Part shown: piece after piece, positions 1 to 8,974 of the stretch
How the letters are laid out: every line of letters starts with the position of its first letter
Position numbering within the stretch: the first letter of the stretch is position 1
Source of the DNA: an uncultured Collinsella sp.
GTDB taxonomy: Bacteria; Actinomycetota; Coriobacteriia; Coriobacteriales; Coriobacteriaceae
Direction of reading: 5' to 3'
DNA: 51,633 bases
Assembly: GCA_902490095.1 (NCBI GenBank)
Contig: CABUCQ010000001.1
Span: forward strand, 1-51,633
Made by a program: the position numbers and the translations under genes
The notes under the pieces: generated by a model
Told to the model about the DNA's origin: nothing
Seen by the model: only the letters and a program-made list of their open reading frames with translations
Databases searched by the model: none

Positions 1-2799
1 GCCGACGGCACCTCGACCATCCTTTCGGCTGAGGACATCGCGCACCTCACCGTGACGCAAAAACACGTTCGCTGCGGTCGCTGCTCCAACAACTGCCAGC
101 TCACCGTTAACGACTTTGGCGGCGGCAGGCGCTTCATTACCGGCAACCGCTGCGAGAAGGGCGCCGGCCACAAAAAGCAGAAGACCGAGGCCCCCAACCT
201 CTTCAAAAAGAAAAACGAGCTGCTCTTTAACCGCGAGGTGCTGAGCCCCGACGAGGCCCCGCGTGGCACCGTCGGCATCCCGCGCGCACTCAACATGTAC
301 GAGAACTATCCCTTCTGGCACGCGTTCTTTACGCGCTTGGGCTTTAGCGTGCAGCTATCTGACCAGTCGAGCAAAAAGACCTACCAGGCGGGCATCGAGT
401 CCATGCCGTCCGAGAGCGTGTGCTACCCGGCAAAGATGAGCCACGGCCATGTGATGAACCTTATCGACCGCGACGTCGACTTTATCTGGATGCCGTGCGT
501 GCGCTGGGAGCGCAAGGAGGACCCGACTGCCGGTAACTGCTATAACTGCCCCATCGTCATGAGCTACCCCACGGCGTTGGCACTCAACATCGACGAGATC
601 CGCGAGCAGAACATCGAGTTCCTGTATCCGTTTGTGCCCTATCACGACAAGACCGAGCTCAAGCGCCGTCTGTACCAGGTGCTCGCCGTCGACCGTGTGG
701 CCGATGCGCAAGCTGGTCGCGGTCGCGTGCGCGGACCCAAGATCACGCGCTCCGAGGTCGATGCCGCCGTCAACGCTGCCTTTGAGGCCGATGCGCGCTT
801 CCACGAGGATATCCAGACCATGGGCGAGGAGGCTCTTAAGTGGGTCGAGGACCACGGCGGCCACGGCATCGTACTCGCCGGCCGCCCCTACCATAACGAC
901 CCCGAGATCAACCACGCCCTGCCCGAGCTTATCTCGAGCTTTGGCTTTGCGGTCTTTACCGAGGATTCGCTCGCGCATCTGGTGAAGCCCGAGCGTCCGA
1001 TTCGCGTCGTCGATCAGTGGATGTATCACAGCCGCCTGTACGCCGTCGCCCGTTTTGTGACGATGCGCAACGACCTGGACCTGATTCAGCTCAACTCCTT
1101 CGGCTGCGGCTTGGACGCCCTGACCACCGACCAGGTGCAGGAGATTCTGGAAGCCAGCGGCAAGATCTATACCGTGCTCAAGATCGACGAGGTATCCAAC
1201 CTGGGCGCCGCGCGCATCCGCATTCGCTCGCTCATGGCCGCGCTCAAGGACCAGGAGGCCGAGCGCCTGGCAGAGGCCATGGCCGCGGGCGAGGCCTACG
1301 AGCAGGGCGATGCCGCGCCGGTGGCGCCCTCCACGGACGCTTCCGCGTTCGCGAGCCACAAGTATACGTTCGAGGCGCAGCGCGAGAGTGCCTCGACCGC
1401 ATGGCCCAAGGTACCCTTTACCGAGCAGATGCGCGAGGAGGGCTACACCATCCTGTGCCCGCAGATGGCGCCGATCCACTTTGACCTGGTCAAAGAGGTG
1501 TTCCGCGGTGCCGGCTACAACTTGGAGCTGCTGCCCTCGACCGACCATGACGCCGTCGAGGCGGGCCTGCGCTACGTGAACAATGACATCTGCTATCCGT
1601 CGATTCTGGTGACGGGCCAGATCATGGAGGCCATCGAGAGCGGTCGGTACGACCTGTCCAAGACGGCCGTGGTTATCAGCCAGACCGGCGGCGGCTGCCG
1701 TGCCACCAACTACATCGCGCTCATCCGCAAGGCCCTGCGCGAGAGCGGCCATCCCGAGATTCCGGTGATCTCGCTTTCAGCTGTGGCGCTCGGCGAGGAC
1801 AACCCCGGCTTTAAGATTACGCCGGCGCTGCTTAAGCAGGCAGTCTACGCGGTGCTCTTTGGCGACGTGATGATGCAGATGCTCTACCGCTGCCGCCCGT
1901 ACGAGGCCACGCCCGGCGCCGCCAACGCGCTCTACGAGGAGTACATGGCGCGCGCCCGCAAACTGGCGCCCAAATTCAACCGCCACAACTACACCAAGCT
2001 GTGCCGCGAGGCCATCCGTGCGTTCGACACCATGCCGCTTGCGGGCGAGGGCACCAAGCCGCGCGTGGGCGTGGTCGGCGAGATCCTGGTCAAGTTCCAT
2101 CCCACGGCCAACAACCACGTGGTCGACGTTATCGAGCGCGAGGGCTGCGAGGCCGTAGTACCGGGCCTGCTCGACTTCTTCCTGTACTCCATGAGCAACG
2201 CCGAGCTGCAGAAGGACGAGCTGGGAAGCTCTGCCACTACGCGCGCTGGTATGCAGGCGCTCATCAAGCTCGTGGACTGGATGCGCACGCCGGTGGAGGA
2301 GATGCTCGAGAAGTCCCGCCGCTTTGAGGCACCCGAGCGCATCGGCACCATGGCCGACAAGGCCCGTACGGTGCTTTCGGTGTGCAACAACATGGGCGAA
2401 GGCTGGCTGCTCACGGCCGAGATGCTCGACCTGATTGACCATGGCGCGCCCAACATTATCTGCACGCAGCCTTTCGCGTGCCTGCCCAATCACGTGGTGG
2501 GCAAGGCCGTGATCAAGGAGCTGCGCCGCCAGCACCCCGAGAGTAACATTGTCGCGGTGGACTACGACCCCGGTGCGTCTGAGGTCAACCAGCTCAACCG
2601 TATCAAGCTCATGATTAGCGTGGCCAAGGAGAACATGCGCGCCGGTAAGGGCTTTAAGCTCGAGAAGGTGGCGCCGCTCGCGATGGACGAGGTCACCGGC
2701 CAGATGCGTGCCCATGACGGCTGCGTGAGCTGCGGCTCGGTCGACGAGAGTGCCGTGGCGTCGGTCGCCAAGCGTCTGGGGCGCGGTATTAAGAAGTAG
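1..2799 (+). CDS. 2-hydroxyacyl-CoA dehydratase activase-related protein, C-terminal part (5' truncated by window)
   Basis: The frame is open from the first base, so the gene begins upstream; 932 residues are visible. Near the visible N-terminus a Cys cluster (C25, C28, C32 and C51 of the visible part, in CGRCSNNC and GNRCEKG) suggests a metal or Fe-S site. It is followed by a DUF2229-like domain (about residues 90-310, starting TVGIPRALNMYENYPFW) and a long dehydratase-like region containing GGGCRATNY. The tail has VSCGSVDES. Full-length relatives are about 1400 residues and carry one or two BadF/BcrA-type ATPase domains in front, which would lie outside this window. Such proteins are linked to ATP-driven one-electron activation of oxygen-sensitive radical dehydratases in anaerobes. 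The substrate cannot be told from sequence. A hairpin terminator follows at 2830. Confidence 0.85.
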   Translation, partial: ADGTSTILSAEDIAHLTVTQKHVRCGRCSNNCQLTVNDFGGGRRFITGNRCEKGAGHKKQKTEAPNLFKKKNELLFNREVLSPDEAPRGTVGIPRALNMYENYPFWHAFFTRLGFSVQLSDQSSKKTYQAGIESMPSESVCYPAKMSHGHVMNLIDRDVDFIWMPCVRWERKEDPTAGNCYNCPIVMSYPTALALNIDEIREQNIEFLYPFVPYHDKTELKRRLYQVLAVDRVADAQAGRGRVRGPKITRSEVDAAVNAAFEADARFHEDIQTMGEEALKWVEDHGGHGIVLAGRPYHNDPEINHALPELISSFGFAVFTEDSLAHLVKPERPIRVVDQWMYHSRLYAVARFVTMRNDLDLIQLNSFGCGLDALTTDQVQEILEASGKIYTVLKIDEVSNLGAARIRIRSLMAALKDQEAERLAEAMAAGEAYEQGDAAPVAPSTDASAFASHKYTFEAQRESASTAWPKVPFTEQMREEGYTILCPQMAPIHFDLVKEVFRGAGYNLELLPSTDHDAVEAGLRYVNNDICYPSILVTGQIMEAIESGRYDLSKTAVVISQTGGGCRATNYIALIRKALRESGHPEIPVISLSAVALGEDNPGFKITPALLKQAVYAVLFGDVMMQMLYRCRPYEATPGAANALYEEYMARARKLAPKFNRHNYTKLCREAIRAFDTMPLAGEGTKPRVGVVGEILVKFHPTANNHVVDVIEREGCEAVVPGLLDFFLYSMSNAELQKDELGSSATTRAGMQALIKLVDWMRTPVEEMLEKSRRFEAPERIGTMADKARTVLSVCNNMGEGWLLTAEMLDLIDHGAPNIICTQPFACLPNHVVGKAVIKELRRQHPESNIVAVDYDPGASEVNQLNRIKLMISVAKENMRAGKGFKLEKVAPLAMDEVTGQMRAHDGCVSCGSVDESAVASVAKRLGRGIKK

Positions 2800-2829
2800 T
2801 TGGCCTACTTCGAGCCGGATATAAGACAA

Positions 2830-2864
2830 ACGGGTGGTAGTCGTACCGGCTACCACCCGTTTTT
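2830..2864 (+). terminator. Rho-independent terminator of the activase gene
   Basis: A perfect 11-bp stem (2830-2840 with 2850-2860) with a 9-nt loop is followed by a T run, 31 bases after the activase stop codon. Confidence 0.85.
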
Positions 2865-2884
2865 GCTGGACATATGTTGCGCAA

Positions 2885-3105
2885 ATGATCTCGCTGCAGC
2901 CTTCCGTGGGCTTGCCCGATTTTTGGGCTGGCTCGGGCTTTGAAGACAAGTTATTGCAGGCCCAGGGCGATTTCTCGCTCAATGCGGGCCAGCACACTGT
3001 GACCTATTTGCCAAACGACGAGACGACCGCTACGGTCTGCCCATCGCCACCTACGAAATGGAAGCCGAGAAGTACATCTACCGCGTGTACAAGTACGAGC
3101 TGTAG
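2885..3105 (+). pseudogene. Frameshifted remnant of an unidentified protein C-terminus
   Basis: Two coding-like segments lie in adjacent frames. From 2885 one frame reads like ordinary protein (LQAQGDFSLNAGQHTVTYLP) up to about 3020. A one-base shift then continues as DDRYGLPIATYEMEAEKY and on to a TAG at 3103. The junction near 3020 and the lack of a convincing start or ribosome binding site suggest a decayed 3' end. I do not recognise the family. It could also be chance open frame in GC-rich DNA. Confidence 0.35.
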
Positions 3106-3255
3106 CGCTGCGCTTAGGCTTGACCAATGGAGTATGAAAACACGCCGTTCGCCGATGCCCCCTCCGCGAGTGGCAGCCATATGGTTTGATGTTAGAAACA
3201 TATAGTTGTCGCCAGCCTGCTGGCGACGTTCCCCCTAATATCGGAGGTTCCAGGT

Positions 3256-3294
3256 ATGTTTCACGCTCCGTTAAACAACTATCGGTTGGGCTAA
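3256..3294 (+). CDS. Putative 12-codon leader peptide coupled to the 3296 gene
   Basis: ATG at 3256 is preceded by GGAGG at 3243-3247 (8-nt spacing) and encodes MFHAPLNNYRLG. Its TAA at 3292-3294 sits one base before the ATG of the next gene, which has no good ribosome binding site of its own. That arrangement fits translational coupling. Such a short ORF cannot be proven from one sequence. Confidence 0.4.
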   Translation: MFHAPLNNYRLG

Positions 3295-3295
3295 C

Positions 3296-3745
3296 ATGGG
3301 TCGCCGTGCTATTTCGATAACCCTTGCAGTGGTCTGCCTGACTGTGCTCCTGGGCGCTACAGGGCTGTTTGCTATAAGCCGAGAAACGTCCTATATGCAG
3401 GAATGCGCTTCCGAAGGGTTTGCCATTGACGGTTACTATCGGGACGACAAGACGAGTCTGGAAACCCTGGCCTTTCTTGAAGAGGATAACCATCGGTGGC
3501 AACTGGTCGACAAAGACGGCACCTGCGTTGACGGGCAGTTTAAGCGTACGGACGATCCCAATATCCTGGTATTAAAGAAGGAAAACGGCGAAGAGTTCGG
3601 CACGGTTCACGTTGCATATATATCGCGCCGACGCAATCAAGGGCAGATTTACCTAATTAGAAATACTAAGGTGACCCGATTTTATCTTGTGTGCACCGAT
3701 CCAGCGTTTACGGTGGAGTCTGGCGATGTCGATCCGGACAGTTGA
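3296..3745 (+). CDS. Small secreted or membrane-anchored protein, unknown function
   Basis: 149 residues. A positively charged start (MGRR) is followed by a hydrophobic segment at about residues 6-26, so the protein is probably anchored or exported by an uncleaved or signal-peptide helix. There is no lipobox cysteine in the right place. The rest (about residues 35-149) is mixed polar and beta-rich in appearance, with RTDDPNILVLKKENGEEFG resembling a small lipocalin or DUF-type secreted domain, but I do not recognise a family. The preceding start at 3256 supplies the only strong ribosome binding site nearby. The gene is followed by the convergent DUF389 gene. Confidence 0.6.
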   Translation: MGRRAISITLAVVCLTVLLGATGLFAISRETSYMQECASEGFAIDGYYRDDKTSLETLAFLEEDNHRWQLVDKDGTCVDGQFKRTDDPNILVLKKENGEEFGTVHVAYISRRRNQGQIYLIRNTKVTRFYLVCTDPAFTVESGDVDPDS

Positions 3746-3870
3746 TTCACGGCAATAAAACAGCGAGCGGGGCGCGGGTGTGAACTGTACTCCGCTATTT
3801 GCTCGTGTCCGTATCGCGTCTGCGCCTCGTCGTAACTTGCGTCCGTGCGAGCATTCATCCTGCGCCGGCA

Positions 3871-5010
3871 TCACTTCACATCGAACTCAACGCGATCGAG
3901 CTCGGACACGTTGAGGTCGATGAGCTTGCGGGCGACGTGGCGGTCGTGCGCCCCGAGCGCCTCGCTCGTTGTCACATGGGCGACAACCTCGCGCTCGACG
4001 ATGCCCTCTTCCTCGCCCTCGGCAGCCGAGGTCTCGACGGCGACGGTGTAATCCTTAAAGCCCGGCAGCACCGCGGCAAGTTCGCGCGTAGTTTCGGTGA
4101 CGCCATAGCCGTCCTGCACGCCGGCCTGCGCCGAGCCAATAGACCCCGCGGTCATAACGATGCAGGGGATGGCAAAGATCACCGTGCCCACAATAATGCG
4201 GCGGCGCACCTTGCGTGACAGCTCGTCGACCTCGGCATTTTCCTCGGCGGTCACAATGCCGTCGCCGTTGAGGTCGCGCTTGAGCGGCACACGCAAAAGA
4301 AGCAATACGGCTTCGGCCGCCAGCGCGATAAAGACGACGTTGATGCCAAACTCGTAGAGGGCTGAGAGGAACAGCGACCCGCTCGCGATGGCAATGCCAT
4401 AACCCGCCGCGCACAGGGGTGGCATGAGCGCGGTCGCCACGGCCACGCCGGCGATGAGCGTGGCGGGTTCCTGATCGCGCGAGTTGCCCAACCCGCCCGC
4501 AAAGCCGCCCGCGAGCGCGACGGCAAGGTCCCACACAGTCGGTGTCGAATTGTCGATGATGGCCGCCGTGGTGGTGCCAAGGGGCGAGAGCTTAAAGTAC
4601 AGCGTGGACGTGACCAGGCAAAAGACCATCTGCAGTGCGAGGCTGGCAATGGCCTCGACGGTGATCTCGCGGTCGAGCGTTGCAATACCGTATGCCATGG
4701 CAAGGACCGAGCCCATAAGCGGGCAGATGAGCATGGCGCCCACGATGGCAATGTCCGAATCGATATCGAGGCCGATGCTTGCGATGAGCATGGCGATGAT
4801 GAGGATACACAGGTGAGAGCCAGTCAGACGCGCGCCGTTTACAAAACGCTTGCGAATCACGTGGTAGGGCGCGCGACCCTCGCGAATGTTGAATGCGCGC
4901 TTGAGGAAGCGGGTGATGTTTTCCATGGCTTCGCTATGAGCGGGGCGGATGCCGTGACGCCGATGATGACGCTCGCGCAGTCGCTTGATCTGTTGTTTGT
5001 CGAGTTCCAT
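3871..5010 (-). CDS. DUF389-family membrane protein with an EF-hand-like loop
   Basis: 379 residues from the ATG at 5010 (MELDKQQIKRL), chosen because a GAGGTGG ribosome binding site lies just upstream; a longer frame has no such site. A basic N-terminal segment (1-60) is followed by several membrane helices (about 65-240) with DUF389 hallmarks: GAMLICPLMG near 91-100, GGFAGGLGNS near 168-177, and VATALMPPLCAAGYG near 191-205. Between two helices residues 246-257 read DLNGDGIVTAEE, which matches the 12-residue EF-hand calcium loop (D1, N3, D5, G6, E12). One more helix (271-290) leads to a soluble tail with an acidic patch. The function of the family is not established. Confidence 0.8.
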   Translation of the reverse strand: MELDKQQIKRLRERHHRRHGIRPAHSEAMENITRFLKRAFNIREGRAPYHVIRKRFVNGARLTGSHLCILIIAMLIASIGLDIDSDIAIVGAMLICPLMGSVLAMAYGIATLDREITVEAIASLALQMVFCLVTSTLYFKLSPLGTTTAAIIDNSTPTVWDLAVALAGGFAGGLGNSRDQEPATLIAGVAVATALMPPLCAAGYGIAIASGSLFLSALYEFGINVVFIALAAEAVLLLLRVPLKRDLNGDGIVTAEENAEVDELSRKVRRRIIVGTVIFAIPCIVMTAGSIGSAQAGVQDGYGVTETTRELAAVLPGFKDYTVAVETSAAEGEEEGIVEREVVAHVTTSEALGAHDRHVARKLIDLNVSELDRVEFDVK

Positions 5011-5317
5011 GTCCACCTCGTTCCAGCGCGGTCCGCGCAACGCGCCCGTTGTCCTAACTCTACACCGTGGCGGGCGGGGTGTCTGTTGGATGCGGAATCC
5101 GATAGGGCGGATGACGCGGGAGCAAATGCAAATCACAGGCTCAATTCCATCCCGCGAGAATATGATGCACCAGCTCCTTCAAATGTGACGAAACTGTGAA
5201 GCACGAGAGCGTGAATTTCAAAAAATACGCTGGTCGCCAATGTTGCGCAACAGAATTCAAAAATCAGCTCCTATATTTTGAAGCGTATGGATACATCCGT
5301 GTCAAAGGGAGAAAGCC
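5011..5317. other. Divergent intergenic region, no gene seen
   Basis: It separates the divergent DUF389 and coiled-coil genes and must hold both promoters. I see only partial matches: a TATATT at 5272-5277 on the plus strand lacks a -35 element at normal spacing. TGTGA occurs twice, six bases apart, near 5187-5202. No repeat or RNA structure stands out. Confidence 0.4.
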
Positions 5318-8300
5318 ATGGCAAACTACAGTCCACAACACTTTGAGCCTCGGGCCAAGGCCGTCAACGTCAAGGGCGTTGCCAACCGCGCCGTCGCAAC
5401 CGTTTTGACGGCGGGCCTCATCGCTCAGCCGCTCATGTCGCCGCTGGCGGCAATCGCCGCACCGTCAACCGATAACGGCGATTCTGTTCAGGGGGGGGGT
5501 AGTTCTGTAGAGAATACCGTTGCCGCCGGTAACCAAGCGGTCGTAAAGACGGCTGCCCAGCTGGCCGAGGAATCGGCAAAGCAGCTCAAGGACGCTCAGG
5601 CCGCCTACGATGCCGCCCAGAAGAAGGCCGACGCGGCGGGCCAGTCTCAAAAGCAGGCGCAGCAGCAAAAGAATCAGGCCTCGCAGGCTGTGAGCGACAA
5701 CGAAATCGAGCAGAACGCAGCAGAAGTCGCCGCGCTCCAGGAGAAGATTGACGAGCTCAAAGCCGCCGTCGAAAAGACCGAGCAGCAGCAGAAGAAGCTG
5801 GGCGACCTGAACGATCAGCTCGAACAGGCCAACAAGAGTGTCGAGGATAAGACCCAGGCGCTCAAGGACGCCAAGGCAAAGCAGGATGAGGCCAAGAAGG
5901 CCCTCGATGATGCCCAGGCCAAGCTCGAGGCCATGGGTATGGACGAGTACGAGGCCGCCAAGAAGGCCGTCGAGGACGCGCAGGCAAAGCTCGATGACGC
6001 CAATAAGGCCGTTGCTACTGCACAGGCCAATCTGGACCAGGCCAAGGCCGCCGAGGCCAGTGCTCAGCAGGAAAAGAAGGACACTGAGGCCGCTCTGACT
6101 TCCGCCCAGGCCAAGAAGCAGGAGACTGCCGCTGCTCTCGCAGTCGCAACCACCGCGCGCGATAACGCCCAGCAGAAGTTCAACCAGGCGCAGGCCGCGC
6201 TCGATGCTGCCGTCTCGGGTACGGGCGTCGACCTGAGTGCGCTTGAGGCCGCCAAGAACGCTGCTGCTGGTGAGCTCAAGACCGCGCAGGCGGAGCTCAA
6301 TTCCGCGACGGATGCCGACGCCACCGCACAGACAAATCTGCAGGCCGCCCAGGCTGCCGTCGCTGCCGAGCAGGAGAAGGCCAACGCCGCCAACGCTGCT
6401 GTGACATCTGCCCAGTCTGCATACGATGCGGCAAACAAGGAGTACAAGGACGCGGCCAGTAAGCGTGACGCTGCGAAGACGGCATACGAGCAGGCCCAAC
6501 AGACCGAGGCCGACAAGAAGGCTGAGTACGACCGACTCGTCGAGATTCGTCAGCAGAAGAGCAACGAGTTCGATCAGGCTCGTGCTGAAGTAACCGACGC
6601 GCACAATGCATACGACGCCGCAAACGCCGAGGTCGAGAAGCTTAACCAGCAGATTGCCGACCTCAAGTCGAACATGACCGTAGACCAGAATGTCATCAGC
6701 CAGGGCGTGCTCGGCTTCATGAATTACATCATCGGCGGCAGCCAGTTCACAGCCACACAGAAAAAGAACGCCCAGGAAGCCGTATCGATGCTGACCGGTG
6801 CCGCCGACAAGGCCGAATGGTATGACCAGTACGTCGATCAGGACATGTCTCGCGACACCAACCCGCTTTCCTTGGAGCAGATGCGCAACGCCTTGACATA
6901 TCTTGACACCCAGAACAACCTCCGCAAGGCGAACGGTCAGTCGGCACTCAGCGTCAGCCTCCGCATGACTGCGGCAGCCGCCCTTAATGTATCATATTCA
7001 TCGAACATCTGGGGACACTCGGGCTGCTACTGGGATAACGGTGAAAATCTTGCTGGCGGTGGCGGTGCATATACCGGCGGCGAGACCGAGGACACGCTTG
7101 GCTGGCCATATACCGGTCTCTACACCCAGGAGAAAGAGGCATTCGATAAGTACGTCGAACAGTATGGCGACGCACTTGGAAGCCATCGATATGATTCCAA
7201 CTATATCTACCAGCACTACAGCAGCATCTACCATGAGTGCGGGCACTATCTCAACATCATCGATGCCGGCACGAAGGCTATCGGCATCGCAACCGGTAGC
7301 GGTAAGAACACCGATTCCGAGGTGACCATCTTCGATTACAGCTCTTATGACAGTGAGGCTGATTTCTCTGTCTCTGAGTTCAAGAAGCTCCTGAACGACT
7401 ACATTGATTCCGCCTACAATGCAGGCGGCACGCAGGAGCAGAAAGAGCAGCTGAAGCAGCTTCAGAATAAGCTGGCAGAGGCGCAGAAGAACTTCGGGAC
7501 TGCCGGAACGGCTTATTCTAACGCATTGGATAAGCAAGAAAGCGCTCGCGACGCCTATACCGCGGCCGACACGAACGTGAACACCGCCAAGGGCGAGTAC
7601 GAGAAGGCTAAGTCCGGCACCGCCGCCGCGAAGACGGCATACGACGCCGCGAAGGACGCACTCGGCGGAATCGACATCGAGTCCCTCAAGCAGAACCTCG
7701 ATGCCGCCAAGGCCGAGGCCGCTACTGCCCAGGCGGCTCTCGATAAGGCAAACGCCACGCTTGCTGACAGCAAGACGAAGGCAGCCGAGGCCGCTGCTCA
7801 CAAGGCGAAGGTTCGCAGCGCCCGCGATGCCGCCAAGGCAAAGTCCGAACAGGCCAATGAGGCGTATGACAACGCCACGGTTTCGGTCAAGGACCTTGCT
7901 GCCAAGCGCGATGCCGCCCAAGCGGGCCTTGCGAATAAGCAGGGCTCGCTTGACGAGGCAAAGAAGGCCGACGATGCCGCCCAGGCTGGTGTAGACAAGG
8001 CCCAGGCCGCAGATGTCCAGGCCGCGACTGCTCTTTTGGACGCCAAGCAGGCGGTTGCCGCCAAGGCGCAGGCCCTGTCTGACGCACAGGCGAAGGCCAA
8101 GGCCGCCGAGGGCGAGCTGGCTACCGCGAACAAGGCCTTCGAGCGCTTCGCCGGCGCCCAGAAGGCGGTCGACGACGCCAAGGCCGCCTATGACGCCGCC
8201 GTCGCCGGTGTCGCCGATGCCCAGAAGCAGCTCGAGGCCGCCAACGAAGCCGTCGTCGATGCGACCTTCGAGATCGTCGAGGCCAAGGCCGAGCTTGCCA

Positions 8301-8773
8301 ACGACGAGGCGCTCAAGGCCGATCTTGAGGCTGTCGACCACAAGGCATCCCTTGCCGCGGGCACGACGGGCAACGAGAAGCTGGTCAAGCTGAACGCTGC
8401 CTACGCTCGCTATAAGGCCGCCGTCGATGCCGCCGCTGGCCTCAAGGCTGCTCTGAGCGATGCCGATGCCAAGCTGTCCGATGCCAACGACGCCTATGCC
8501 GCCGCGCTTGCCGAGCTCGGAGATGCCAAGGATGCCCTGGCTGCCGCTCAGGCCGAGTACGACAAGTATCATCCCAAGGCTGAGCCGCAGGCCAAGCCTC
8601 AGGTTGCGCAGGCTGCTGCAAAGGCCCCCGTTGCCAAGAAACAGGCTGCGCCTGCCGCGCTCGCCCAGACTGGCGACAATTCCGCGCTTGCGGGCGAGGT
8701 GTTCGTCATCGGCGGTGTGACGCTCGTGGCAGCGGGCGTGACGCTGGGCGATCGTCGTCGCAAGCAGATGTAG
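5318..8773 (+). CDS. Sortase-anchored coiled-coil surface protein with a central CAP-like domain
   Basis: 1151 residues. The start at 5318 follows GGGAG. An N-terminal export signal (hydrophobic stretch about 27-48, ending near AAIAAPS) is followed by a long Ala/Lys/Gln-rich coiled coil (about 80-450), a globular part (about 453-690), a second Ala-rich coiled coil (about 710-1085), a Pro/Ala/Lys linker and the sorting signal LAQTG (1115-1119), a hydrophobic helix and the tail RRRKQM. The globular part resembles a bacterial CAP/SCP domain: H567 (GHSG), E576 (GENLAGG), E605 or E607 (QEKEAF) and H643 (ECGHYLN) could form the family's metal-binding His/Glu set. LAXTG is the motif recognised by class E sortases in actinobacteria. 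A role as adhesin or wall spacer is inferred; no sortase gene is in the window. Confidence 0.8.
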   Translation: MANYSPQHFEPRAKAVNVKGVANRAVATVLTAGLIAQPLMSPLAAIAAPSTDNGDSVQGGGSSVENTVAAGNQAVVKTAAQLAEESAKQLKDAQAAYDAAQKKADAAGQSQKQAQQQKNQASQAVSDNEIEQNAAEVAALQEKIDELKAAVEKTEQQQKKLGDLNDQLEQANKSVEDKTQALKDAKAKQDEAKKALDDAQAKLEAMGMDEYEAAKKAVEDAQAKLDDANKAVATAQANLDQAKAAEASAQQEKKDTEAALTSAQAKKQETAAALAVATTARDNAQQKFNQAQAALDAAVSGTGVDLSALEAAKNAAAGELKTAQAELNSATDADATAQTNLQAAQAAVAAEQEKANAANAAVTSAQSAYDAANKEYKDAASKRDAAKTAYEQAQQTEADKKAEYDRLVEIRQQKSNEFDQARAEVTDAHNAYDAANAEVEKLNQQIADLKSNMTVDQNVISQGVLGFMNYIIGGSQFTATQKKNAQEAVSMLTGAADKAEWYDQYVDQDMSRDTNPLSLEQMRNALTYLDTQNNLRKANGQSALSVSLRMTAAAALNVSYSSNIWGHSGCYWDNGENLAGGGGAYTGGETEDTLGWPYTGLYTQEKEAFDKYVEQYGDALGSHRYDSNYIYQHYSSIYHECGHYLNIIDAGTKAIGIATGSGKNTDSEVTIFDYSSYDSEADFSVSEFKKLLNDYIDSAYNAGGTQEQKEQLKQLQNKLAEAQKNFGTAGTAYSNALDKQESARDAYTAADTNVNTAKGEYEKAKSGTAAAKTAYDAAKDALGGIDIESLKQNLDAAKAEAATAQAALDKANATLADSKTKAAEAAAHKAKVRSARDAAKAKSEQANEAYDNATVSVKDLAAKRDAAQAGLANKQGSLDEAKKADDAAQAGVDKAQAADVQAATALLDAKQAVAAKAQALSDAQAKAKAAEGELATANKAFERFAGAQKAVDDAKAAYDAAVAGVADAQKQLEAANEAVVDATFEIVEAKAELANDEALKADLEAVDHKASLAAGTTGNEKLVKLNAAYARYKAAVDAAAGLKAALSDADAKLSDANDAYAAALAELGDAKDALAAAQAEYDKYHPKAEPQAKPQVAQAAAKAPVAKKQAAPAALAQTGDNSALAGEVFVIGGVTLVAAGVTLGDRRRKQM

Positions 8774-8840
8774 CGTTTCGAGCGTAGATTCTGCAACGAA
8801 CTTCGGTTCATAGCAGGAACGCTTCGATAGCTTAACCGAT

Positions 8841-8882
8841 AAGGCCGGCGCGCTGTTAAACGCAGCGCGCCGGCCTTTCTTT
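8841..8882 (+). terminator. Strong terminator after the surface-protein gene
   Basis: A perfect 15-bp GC-rich stem (8841-8855 with 8863-8877) with a 7-nt loop is followed by a T-rich run. It probably also serves the convergent OPT gene. Confidence 0.85.
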
Positions 8883-8974
8883 GTTTCGATATCAAAAAGC
8901 CCGGTCAGCAGCCGCAGAAGCTACCGACCGGGCAAGCCGTAGGCAATATGGTTGCTGTCGAGCAGCTGCTCGAC

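Larger units (their letters stand above)
2800..3295. other. Intergenic stretch with terminator, decayed ORF, hairpin and leader ORF
   Basis: Between the activase and the 3296 gene there is no intact gene. The stretch holds the terminator at 2830, a frameshifted remnant (2885-3105), a perfect 8-bp hairpin (3208-3215 with 3220-3227, loop CCTG) without a T run, and a 12-codon ORF with a good ribosome binding site (3256-3294). Confidence 0.6.

Noticed and set aside
355..1752. 465-codon minus-strand frame in the activase region
   Set aside because: Antisense shadow; the low-complexity Gly/Leu/His-rich translation is not protein-like.
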